The notes under the pieces were generated by a model. It searched no databases. It saw nothing but the letters and a program-made list of their open reading frames with translations, and was not told the DNA's origin. Below, piece after piece: positions 16,607 to 23,575 of a DNA stretch of 64,000 nucleotides. The position numbers were made by a program, and so were the translations under genes. Source of the DNA: Streptomyces puniciscabiei (lineage in GTDB: Bacteria; Actinomycetota; Actinomycetes; Streptomycetales; Streptomycetaceae). The stretch is taken from the NCBI RefSeq assembly GCF_006715785.1, contig NZ_VFNX01000007.1, positions 62,001 to 126,000 of the forward strand, given 5' to 3'. Within the stretch, counting starts at the first letter, position 1. The number at the start of each line of letters is the position of its first letter.

Positions 16607-18079
16607 TCAGCGGCTGGCCGCCGGGGTCGGTTCGGCCGTGTCCCGGACCGGTTCGGCACTGTGCTGTTTCGCCACGCCGTCGGGCGGGGTGGCGAAGAGC
16701 ATCACGACCGCGCCGAGTGCCACGGCCGCCGCACCGACCCACAGGGCGGGCACGAAGCCGTCGACGAAGTTCCGGCTCGAGGCGTATCCGCCGTTGTGGC
16801 TGAAGACGCCGGCGAGCAGGGCCACGCCGAGCGCCGCGCCCAGTTCCTGGGTGGCCGACGTCGCGCCGGAGGCGATGCCCTGCTCGGAGACGGCGACGGA
16901 GCTCATCGTCAGGTTGAGGAGCGGGGCGAAGAAGCAGGCGACGCCCACGCCGCCCAGGAGAAAGCCGGGCAGTTGCCCGACGTAGGACACGTCCGGGCTC
17001 ATCACCAGCGCCCAGTAGGCGAACGCGGCCGCCATCAGCGCGAGTCCGAAGGCCACCACGGGCCGTCCGCCGATCCGGTCCGACAGGATGCCCGCGACGG
17101 GCGCCACCAGCAGCGGCATCGCCGTCCACGCCAGCATCCGCACGCCCGCCTCCGTCGGCGGCATGTGCTGGATGGTCTGCATGAACTGCGTGATGAGGAA
17201 GACCACGCCGTACATGCCGACGGACATCAGCAGACCGCCGGCGTTGACGGCGCTGAAGGCCCGGTTGCGGAACATGCCCATGGGCAGCATCGGCGCGCTG
17301 CTGCGCCGCTCCCACAGGACGAACGCGGCAAGCACCACGGCGCCGGCCGCCAGGGAGCCCACGACCTGCGGGGCGCCCCAGCCTCCGTTGCCGCCCGCCC
17401 GGATCAGGCCGTAGACGAGGCCGAGGATGCCGAGGCTGGCCAGGAGCGTGCCCTGAACGTCCAGGCGGTTGTTGGGCCCACGGCTCTCGGCCAGGCCGCG
17501 CCAGGCGGCCGGGGCGAGCAGCAGGCCCACCGGCACGTTGATCCAGAAGACCCACTGCCAGGACATGTGTTCCACCACGACGCCGCCGACCAGCGGGCCG
17601 CCCGCGATGGCCAGTCCGTTGAGCGCACCGTAGATCCCGAGGGCGGCGCCCCGCTTCTCGGCGGGCACCGCGTGGGTGAGCAGGGTGAGGGAGAGCGGCA
17701 TGATGACGGCGGCACCGGCGCCCTGGACCGCGCGGGCGGCGATCAGCTCACCGATGCCCGGTGCCACGGCGGCCGCGGCCGATGCCGCCGTGAACAGCAG
17801 CAGACCTGCGACGAACACCCGGCGGCGGCCGAACCGGTCGCCGAGAGCGGCACCGGTCAACATCAGCACGGCGAACGTCAGCGTGTAGGCGTTCACCGTC
17901 CATTCCAGTTGCTCCAGGCTGCCACCGAGCTTCTCCCTGATGGTGGGCAGCGCGGTGACGACCACCAGATTGTCGAGCCCCGCCATGAAGGCGATCAGGC
18001 CCGTGATCAGCGTGGCTGCGCCCGGCGACTTCCCCGCCCCGGCCGCACCGCCGCCGACGGCGGCTTTGTCAGTACTCAT
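16607..18079 (-). CDS. MFS drug exporter (DHA2/EmrB-QacA type, about 14 transmembrane segments)
   Basis: A 490-residue integral membrane antiporter. The first helix starts at about residue 22 (ATLITGLIAFMAGLDNLVVVTALPTI), the family motif LTGAALGDRFGRRRVFVAGL lies between helices 2 and 3, and motif C-like ALGIYGALNGLAIAGGPLVGG follows. Proteins of this type confer resistance by exporting polyketides. Its place next to a glycosyltransferase, divergent from the sugar operon, suggests export and self-resistance for the product. The upstream region shares the TAGGC-N7-CTCAAG arrangement seen at 13132-13150, so it may be under the same SARP control. A second, unrelated MFS gene is at 62524. Confidence 0.93.
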   Translation of the reverse strand: MSTDKAAVGGGAAGAGKSPGAATLITGLIAFMAGLDNLVVVTALPTIREKLGGSLEQLEWTVNAYTLTFAVLMLTGAALGDRFGRRRVFVAGLLLFTAASAAAAVAPGIGELIAARAVQGAGAAVIMPLSLTLLTHAVPAEKRGAALGIYGALNGLAIAGGPLVGGVVVEHMSWQWVFWINVPVGLLLAPAAWRGLAESRGPNNRLDVQGTLLASLGILGLVYGLIRAGGNGGWGAPQVVGSLAAGAVVLAAFVLWERRSSAPMLPMGMFRNRAFSAVNAGGLLMSVGMYGVVFLITQFMQTIQHMPPTEAGVRMLAWTAMPLLVAPVAGILSDRIGGRPVVAFGLALMAAAFAYWALVMSPDVSYVGQLPGFLLGGVGVACFFAPLLNLTMSSVAVSEQGIASGATSATQELGAALGVALLAGVFSHNGGYASSRNFVDGFVPALWVGAAAVALGAVVMLFATPPDGVAKQHSAEPVRDTAEPTPAASR

Positions 18080-18391
18080 TCAGGGATTTCCTTCCGACTT
18101 CACCAGGGGGGCAACGGTTTGCATCGCGCGGTCGGTGACGGGACGCCGGCCCGATGCGGACGGCGCAAGACGTCGCGCCGAGGCTAGGCAGTCGGACTCA
18201 AGCACCGGTCGAACCGCGGTCCGCGTCGCCCGGGCCACGGCCGCCTCCAGCGCTTCTCCGCCCGCGCCCGATCGGACGGCAGCAGCATCGGGCCAGCGGA
18301 ACCCGGGCAGGCCCCGGGCCCGCACCGCCACAGGCGCGCCCTCGCGTCCCGGCCGCCCCGCATCCATCCGCCCGCCCTGGGAGGCACCCGC
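18080..18391. promoter_or_regulatory. Divergent control region between exporter and sugar operon
   Basis: The 312 bases hold no gene. TAGGC at 18185-18189 is followed 7 bases later by CTCAAG at 18197-18202, and a related GTCGAA starts exactly 11 bp on at 18208. This resembles a SARP repeat pair and copies the spacing at 13132-13150. Promoter elements for the sugar operon are not obvious. Confidence 0.4.
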
Positions 18392-19384
18392 ATGACAACG
18401 GAACCGACCGCCCGGCCCCTGGTGACCGTGCTCGGCGCCACCGGCTTCGTGGGTTCGGCCGTGCTCGCCGCGCTGGCCGGCCGCGAGGTGCGCCTGCGCG
18501 CAGTGGCCCGGCGCCCCGCCGCCGTGCCGGACGGCGCCCGCGCGGAGGTCGAGGTGGTCACCGCCGACCTCACCGACCGGGAGGCCCTGGCCCGCGCCGT
18601 CGAGGATGCGGACGTGGTGATCCACACGCTGCTGTGCGAGGGCGGCTGGCGGGCCGCAGCCGAGCCGGGCGGCGAGCGGGTCAACGTCGGGGTGATGCGT
18701 GACCTGCTGGACGTGGTCGCCGCCCCCGGCCGGCCACCGCTGGTGATCTACGCGGGTGCCGCCTCACAGGTCGGCGCCCCGCCGCGGGAGCCGCTCGACG
18801 GCAGCGAAGCGGACCGGCCGGGCACGGTGTACGACGAGCAGAAGCTGGCCGCGGAACGGCTGTTGCTCGAGGCGAGCGAGGCCGGCCTGGTCCGCGGCGT
18901 CTGCCTGAGACTGCCCACGGTGTACGGCGAGGGAACCGTGCCGGGTACCGCCGACCGCGGGGTGGTCGCCGCGATGGCCCGCCGGGCGCTGGCCGGCCAG
19001 GAGATCACCCTGTGGCACGACGGCACCGTCCGCCGCGATCTGGTCCACATCGCCGACATCGCCGCCGCGTTCGTCGCCGCCCTGGACCGTCCCGGCGAAC
19101 TGGCCGGCCGCGCCTGGCTCCTGGGCGCCGGACGCGGCGACGCGCTCGGCGACGTCTTCCGCACGGTGGCCCGGCACGCGGCGGCCCGTACCGGTGCCCC
19201 CGCCGTCCCGGTCGTCTCGGTGGAGCCGCCCGCGCACGCCCCGAAGACCGACTTCCTGAGCGTGACCATCGACTCCACCGCGTTCCGCTCGGTGACCGGC
19301 TGGCGTCCGCAGGTCCCGCTCGACGAGGGACTGGAGCGCACGGTGGCCGCCCTGAGTCACGCCGTACCGCACGACCACCGCTGA
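18392..19384 (+). CDS. dTDP-4-keto-deoxyhexose 4-ketoreductase
   Basis: A 330-residue extended SDR (NAD-epimerase fold). The Rossmann motif is VTVLGATGFVGSAVL and the catalytic Tyr/Lys are in TVYDEQKLAAERLL. VHIADIAAAFVAAL and LRLPTVYGEG are typical of the DnmV/EryBIV group, which reduces C4 of the deoxysugar as the last step. It is the first gene of a tightly packed plus-strand operon (4-ketoreductase, aminotransferase, epimerase, RmlA, RmlB), with 48 bases to the next gene. Which C4 configuration results cannot be read from the sequence. Confidence 0.88.
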   Translation: MTTEPTARPLVTVLGATGFVGSAVLAALAGREVRLRAVARRPAAVPDGARAEVEVVTADLTDREALARAVEDADVVIHTLLCEGGWRAAAEPGGERVNVGVMRDLLDVVAAPGRPPLVIYAGAASQVGAPPREPLDGSEADRPGTVYDEQKLAAERLLLEASEAGLVRGVCLRLPTVYGEGTVPGTADRGVVAAMARRALAGQEITLWHDGTVRRDLVHIADIAAAFVAALDRPGELAGRAWLLGAGRGDALGDVFRTVARHAAARTGAPAVPVVSVEPPAHAPKTDFLSVTIDSTAFRSVTGWRPQVPLDEGLERTVAALSHAVPHDHR

Positions 19385-19432
19385 ACCCCCCGCGCCCGCA
19401 GGACCAGAACGACGACAGGAGAAGGAACGCGC

Positions 19433-20533
19433 ATGACCACCTACGTATGGGACTACCTGCCCGAGTACCACAGCGAGCGCGAGGACATACTCGACGCCGT
19501 CGAGAAGGTCTTCTCCTCCGGCACGCTGGTGCTCGGCGACAGCGTCAAGGGCTTCGAGGAGGAGTTCGCCGCGTACCACGGCGTGGAGCACTGCGTCGGT
19601 GTCGACAACGGCACCAACGCGCTCAAGCTCGCCCTGCAGGCCCTGGGGATCGGCCCGGGCGACGAGGTGATCACGGTGTCCAACACCGCGGCGCCCACGG
19701 TCGTCGCGATCGACGGCACCGGCGCCACGCCGGTCTTCGTCGACGTCAACGAGGACGACTTCCTGATGGACGTCGGGCAGGTCGAGGCGGCGATCACCGA
19801 GCGCACCAAGGCCCTGCTGCCGGTCCACCTCTACGGCCAGTGCGTGGACCTGGACCCGCTGAAGGCGCTGGCCGACCGGTACGGCCTGGCGCTCCTGGAG
19901 GACTGCGCGCAGGCGCACGGCGCCACCCAGCGGGGCAGGCTCGCGGGTACCACCGGCGACGCCGCCGCGTTCTCCTTCTACCCGACGAAGGTGCTCGGCG
20001 CGTACGGCGACGGCGGCGCCGTGGTCACCTCGCGCGGGGACGTCGAGGCCGAGCTGCGCAAGCTGCGCTACTACGGCATGGAGAAGGTCTACTACACGGT
20101 CCAGACGCCGGCCCACAACAGCCGCCTGGACGAGGTGCAGGCCGAGATCCTGCGCCGCAAGCTGACCCGGCTCGACGCCTACGTGGCCGGCCGCCAGGAG
20201 GTCGCCCGCCGCTACCAGGAGGCCCTGGGCGACACCGAGCTGATCCTGCCGAAGGTCAACGAGGGCAACACGCACGTCTACTACGTCTACGTGGTCCGCC
20301 ACCCCGAGCGCGACCGGATCATCGAGGCTCTCAAGGCCCACGACATCAGCCTCAACATCAGCTACCCGTGGCCGGTGCACACCATGACCGGCTTCGCCCA
20401 TCTCGGGTACGCCAAGGGCTCGCTGCCGGTGACGGAGAAGCTGGCGGGCGAGATCTTCTCGCTGCCGATGTACCCGTCGCTCTCGACCGGCCTGCAGGAC
20501 AAGGTCATCGCCGCCCTGAAGGAGGTGCTGTGA
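19433..20533 (+). CDS. dTDP-3-keto-deoxyhexose 3-aminotransferase (DegT/DnrJ/EryC1 family)
   Basis: A 366-residue PLP enzyme that transaminates a keto sugar. The cofactor lysine is in [17 protein letters not shown]. The substrate/PLP strands are [24 protein letters not shown] and [11 protein letters not shown], and the C-terminal specificity region is [19 protein letters not shown]. Together with the 2,3-dehydratase and without a 3-ketoreductase, it implies amination at C3, as in daunosamine synthesis. ATG 19433 follows AGGAGAAGGAAC. The stop TGA overlaps the next gene's ATG by one base, so they are coupled. Confidence 0.93.
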   Translation: MTTYVWDYLPEYHSEREDILDAVEKVFSSGTLVLGDSVKGFEEEFAAYHGVEHCVGVDNGTNALKLALQALGIGPGDEVITVSNTAAPTVVAIDGTGATPVFVDVNEDDFLMDVGQVEAAITERTKALLPVHLYGQCVDLDPLKALADRYGLALLEDCAQAHGATQRGRLAGTTGDAAAFSFYPTKVLGAYGDGGAVVTSRGDVEAELRKLRYYGMEKVYYTVQTPAHNSRLDEVQAEILRRKLTRLDAYVAGRQEVARRYQEALGDTELILPKVNEGNTHVYYVYVVRHPERDRIIEALKAHDISLNISYPWPVHTMTGFAHLGYAKGSLPVTEKLAGEIFSLPMYPSLSTGLQDKVIAALKEVL

Positions 20534-21138
20534 TGAAGGTCCGCGAACTGGCCGTCGCCGGGGCACTGGAGTTCACCCCCACCGTCTTCCCCGACGGGCG
20601 CGGGCTGTTCCTGTCCCCCTTCCAGGGACCGGCCTGGGCCGAGGCCACCGGCAACACGCACTTCCCGGTGGCCCAGACCAACCACAGCCGCTCCAAGCGC
20701 GGTGTGGTGCGCGGCGTGCACTACACGCTGACCCCGCCCGGATGTGCCAAGTACGTCTACTGCCCGAAGGGTTCGGCCCTGGACATCGTGGTGGACCTCA
20801 GGGTCGGCTCGCCCACCTTCGGCAAGTGGGACGCGGTGCTGATGGACCAGAACGACTTCCGGGCCATGTACTTCCCGGTCGGCCTGGGCCACGCGTTCAT
20901 CGCGCTGGAGGACGACACGGTGATGTCGTACATGGTCACCGCCAGCTATGTGCCCGAGCACGAGCTGGCGATCTCGGTCACCGACCCGGCGCTGGGCCTG
21001 CCGATCCCCGAGGACATCACGCCGGTCTACTCCGAACGCGACACCGTGGCGCCCACGCTGGCCGAGGCCGCGGAACGGGGCCTGCTGCCGCAGTACGAGG
21101 TGAGCACCCGGCTCGAACGGCAGTGGAGGGAGAGCTGA
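20533..21138 (+). CDS. dTDP-4-keto-6-deoxyhexose 3,5-epimerase (RmlC fold)
   Basis: A 201-residue cupin epimerase with the catalytic His in GVVRGVHYTLTPPG, the substrate Lys in [34 protein letters not shown] and the general-acid Tyr region VMSYMVTASYVPEHE. In daunosamine-type pathways the enzyme inverts C5, turning the D-sugar into the L-series. All the usual residues are here, in contrast with the homologue at 12498. ATG 20533 overlaps the aminotransferase stop (TGATG), and RmlA follows after one base, so it is firmly part of the operon. Confidence 0.92.
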   Translation: MKVRELAVAGALEFTPTVFPDGRGLFLSPFQGPAWAEATGNTHFPVAQTNHSRSKRGVVRGVHYTLTPPGCAKYVYCPKGSALDIVVDLRVGSPTFGKWDAVLMDQNDFRAMYFPVGLGHAFIALEDDTVMSYMVTASYVPEHELAISVTDPALGLPIPEDITPVYSERDTVAPTLAEAAERGLLPQYEVSTRLERQWRES

Positions 21139-21139
21139 G

Positions 21140-22036
21140 ATGAAGGGCATCATCCTCGCCGGCGGCAGCGGCACCCGGCTGCGCCCGCTCACCGGTGCGC
21201 TGTCCAAACAGATCCTGCCGGTCTACGACAAGCCCATGATCTACTACCCGCTCTCCGTGCTGATGCTGGCCGGCGTGCGGGACATCCTGCTGATCTCGTC
21301 CAAGGACCACTCGGACAGCTTCCGCACGCTCCTCGGGGACGGCTCCCGGCTCGGCCTGAACATCTCCTACGCCGAGCAGGACCAGCCGCGCGGTATCGCC
21401 GAAGCGCTGCTCATCGGCGCCGACTTCATCGACGGCGACCAGGTCGCGCTGGTGCTCGGCGACAACATCTTCCACGGGCCGCGTTTCTCGCTGCTCCTCG
21501 ACGACGCGGTGCGCCGGCTCGACGGCGCGGAGCTGTTCGGCTACCGCGTGCGCGACCCGCAGCGCTACGGGATCGGGGAGATCGACGAGGAGGGCCGGCT
21601 GCTGTCGCTGGAGGAGAAGCCGCGCCACCCGCGCTCCAGCCTCGCGGTGACCGGGCTGTACTTCTACGACAGCGACGTGGTCGGGATCGCCAAGAACCTC
21701 TCCCCCTCGGCACGGGGCGAGCTGGAGATCACCGACGTCAACCGGGCCTACCTGGCGCAGGGCCGGGCCCGGCTCACCCCGCTCGGCCGCGGCTTCGCCT
21801 GGCTGGACATGGGCACCCACGACTCGCTGCTGCAGGCGGCGCAGTACGTCCAGCTGGTCGAGCAGCGGCAGGGCGAGTTCATCGCCTGCGTCGAGGAACT
21901 GGCGCTCAACCTCGGCTTCATCACCCCCGAGCAGTGCCTGAGCCTCGGCGAGGAGATGCGGGGTACGGACTACGGCGCCTATGTCACCGAGGTGGCCTCC
22001 CGCCGCCTGCCGCGGCCGGCCGTCCGCGCCGCCTGA
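21140..22036 (+). CDS. rmlA: Glucose-1-phosphate thymidylyltransferase
   Basis: A 298-residue nucleotidyltransferase that makes dTDP-glucose from glucose-1-phosphate and dTTP. The signature MKGIILAGGSGTRLRPLT is followed by SKQILPVYDKPMIYYPLS, the metal/substrate motif LVLGDNIFHG and the product-binding region SLEEKPRHPRSS. Length and motifs are those of full RmlA enzymes. It provides the first committed step for the deoxysugar; having it and RmlB inside the cluster makes the pathway independent of the host's rhamnose genes. GGAGGGAGAGCTGAG precedes the start. Confidence 0.96.
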   Translation: MKGIILAGGSGTRLRPLTGALSKQILPVYDKPMIYYPLSVLMLAGVRDILLISSKDHSDSFRTLLGDGSRLGLNISYAEQDQPRGIAEALLIGADFIDGDQVALVLGDNIFHGPRFSLLLDDAVRRLDGAELFGYRVRDPQRYGIGEIDEEGRLLSLEEKPRHPRSSLAVTGLYFYDSDVVGIAKNLSPSARGELEITDVNRAYLAQGRARLTPLGRGFAWLDMGTHDSLLQAAQYVQLVEQRQGEFIACVEELALNLGFITPEQCLSLGEEMRGTDYGAYVTEVASRRLPRPAVRAA

Positions 22037-22069
22037 CCAGAGTCCCCTGCCGACCGAGGAGCCCGCTCC

Positions 22070-23101
22070 ATGCACCCGACCCGACCGGCCGCACCGGCCA
22101 CGACCCGCATCCTGGTGACCGGCGGCGCCGGCTTCATCGGCTCCCACTACGTCCGTACGCTGCTCGGCCCCGAGGGCCCCGGCGACGTCGCGGTCACCGT
22201 CCTGGACAAGCTGACGTACGCGGGCAGTCCTGCCAACCTCGACGAGGTACGGGAGCACCCGGGGTTCTCCTTCGTGCAGGGGGACATCTGCGACCCCGAG
22301 CTGGTCGGGAAGCTGATGGCCGAGCACGACCAGGTGGTGCACTTCGCCGCCGAGTCGCACGTCGACCGGTCGATCGACGGCGGCGCCGAGTTCGTGCGCA
22401 CGAACGTGGTCGGCACGCACACGCTCGTGGACGCGGCGCACCGGGCCGGCATCGAGGTCTTCGTGCACATCTCCACCGACGAGGTGTACGGCTCGATCGA
22501 CGAGGGCTCCTGGCCCGAGAGCCACCCGCTGCAGCCCAACTCGCCGTACTCCTCGACGAAGGCCTCCAGCGACCTGATCGCGCTGTCGTACCACCGCACC
22601 CACGGTCTCGACGTCCGTGTGACGCGCTGTTCCAACAATTACGGCCACCACCAGTTCCCCGAGAAGGTCATCCCGCTGTTCGTGACCAACCTCCTCGACG
22701 GCAGGAAGGTCCCGCTGTACGGCGACGGCGGCAACGTCCGCGACTGGCTGCACATCGACGACCACGTGCAGGGCATCGAACTGGTCCGCACCCGGGGCCG
22801 CGCGGGCGAGACCTACAACATCGGGGGCGGCACCGAACTCTCCAACCGGGAGCTGACCGGCGCGCTGCTCGCGGCGTGCGGCGGCACCTGGGAGGACAGC
22901 GTCGCATACGTCGAGGACCGCAAGGGACACGACCGCCGCTACTCCGTCGACTGCACGAAGATCCGCGAGGAGCTGGGCTACGCACCCCGCAGGAGCTTCG
23001 AGGAGGGCCTGGCCGAAACCGTGCGCTGGTACCGGGAGAACCGGACCTGGTGGGAACCCCTCAGGCAGCGGACGATGGAGGTGGAGCCTCCACTTGAGTG
23101 A
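22070..23101 (+). CDS. rmlB: dTDP-glucose 4,6-dehydratase
   Basis: A 343-residue extended SDR that converts dTDP-glucose to dTDP-4-keto-6-deoxyglucose with bound NAD. Visible are the Rossmann motif ILVTGGAGFIGSHYV, VVHFAAESHVDRSIDG, the STDEVYGSI substrate loop and the catalytic YSSTKAS, followed by RCSNNYGHHQFPEK. A short extra N-terminus (residues 1 to 12) precedes the fold. It closes the sugar operon. The RiPP precursor gene begins 108 bases later on the same strand with no visible terminator between, so readthrough into the RiPP genes is likely. Confidence 0.96.
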   Translation: MHPTRPAAPATTRILVTGGAGFIGSHYVRTLLGPEGPGDVAVTVLDKLTYAGSPANLDEVREHPGFSFVQGDICDPELVGKLMAEHDQVVHFAAESHVDRSIDGGAEFVRTNVVGTHTLVDAAHRAGIEVFVHISTDEVYGSIDEGSWPESHPLQPNSPYSSTKASSDLIALSYHRTHGLDVRVTRCSNNYGHHQFPEKVIPLFVTNLLDGRKVPLYGDGGNVRDWLHIDDHVQGIELVRTRGRAGETYNIGGGTELSNRELTGALLAACGGTWEDSVAYVEDRKGHDRRYSVDCTKIREELGYAPRRSFEEGLAETVRWYRENRTWWEPLRQRTMEVEPPLE

Positions 23102-23209
23102 GAACTTCACCTGTCGCCGATGATCCGGACACTGTCCGTCAGGCGCCGCGCCCGCGAAGAATTCCGGCCATTGGAGCACCAGCCGACCACGTCAGTCAGG
23201 ATCTCTCCG

Positions 23210-23575
23210 ATGAGCCACGCCACCATCGCTTCCGTCGATCTCGTCGCCCCGCGCTCGACGCGCGTCACCGGAACGGCCACCAACCGCCCGCTCCTGGTGG
23301 TCGAGACCCTCGACCACTCCGCCGGCTCCACCGTGCAGTTCACCTACACCTACGCCATGGACCCCGGACCCGATGGCGGCACTCCCCTGTTCACGTTCTG
23401 CGCCCAGGCCGCTCCGGCCGACACCCCCCAGTTCACGTTCTGCGCCCAGGCCGCTGCGACCGACAACCCCCTGTTCACGTTCTGCGCCCAGGCCGCGTCC
23501 GCCGACGCCTCCGGTGCATGGACCGCGGCTCCCGCGGCCGTCGAGGGGAACGCGGTCGCGGGGGCCTGGATATGA
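23210..23575 (+). CDS. Candidate azol(in)e RiPP precursor peptide with three repeated cores
   Basis: A 121-residue peptide. Residues 1 to about 57 have no Cys and look like a leader (starts MSHATIASVDLVAPRSTRV). They are followed by three 14-residue units, TPLFTFCAQAAPAD, TPQFTFCAQAAATD and NPLFTFCAQAASAD, then a Cys-free Ala/Gly-rich tail. The only cysteines are the three in the repeats, each in the context Phe-Thr-Phe-Cys. ATG 23210 is chosen because AGGA lies 8 bases upstream; the open frame extends 30 codons further without a convincing start signal. Its stop overlaps the cyclodehydratase ATG (ATGA), so the two are co-translated. I know no described family with this core. Confidence 0.8.
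   Translation: MSHATIASVDLVAPRSTRVTGTATNRPLLVVETLDHSAGSTVQFTYTYAMDPGPDGGTPLFTFCAQAAPADTPQFTFCAQAAATDNPLFTFCAQAASADASGAWTAAPAAVEGNAVAGAWI
23381..23506 (+). repeat. Three tandem 42-bp repeats in the precursor gene
   Basis: The units run 23381-23422, 23423-23464 and 23465-23506. The central stretch TTCACGTTCTGCGCCCAGGC is identical in all three, while the ends vary, mostly in the codons for the residues between cores. Identity at the nucleotide level suggests recent duplication or gene conversion of a core unit. Confidence 0.95.

Noticed and set aside
23120..23209. An earlier start for the RiPP precursor that would add 30 residues.
   Set aside because: The extra part is Arg-rich and unlike a leader, with no ribosome site, whereas the ATG at 23210 has AGGA at the right distance.
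23381..23506. Tandem repeats considered as a CRISPR array or simple minisatellite.
   Set aside because: There are no spacers between units, the repeats stay in frame and encode a Cys-bearing core, and they lie inside a gene coupled to a cyclodehydratase.
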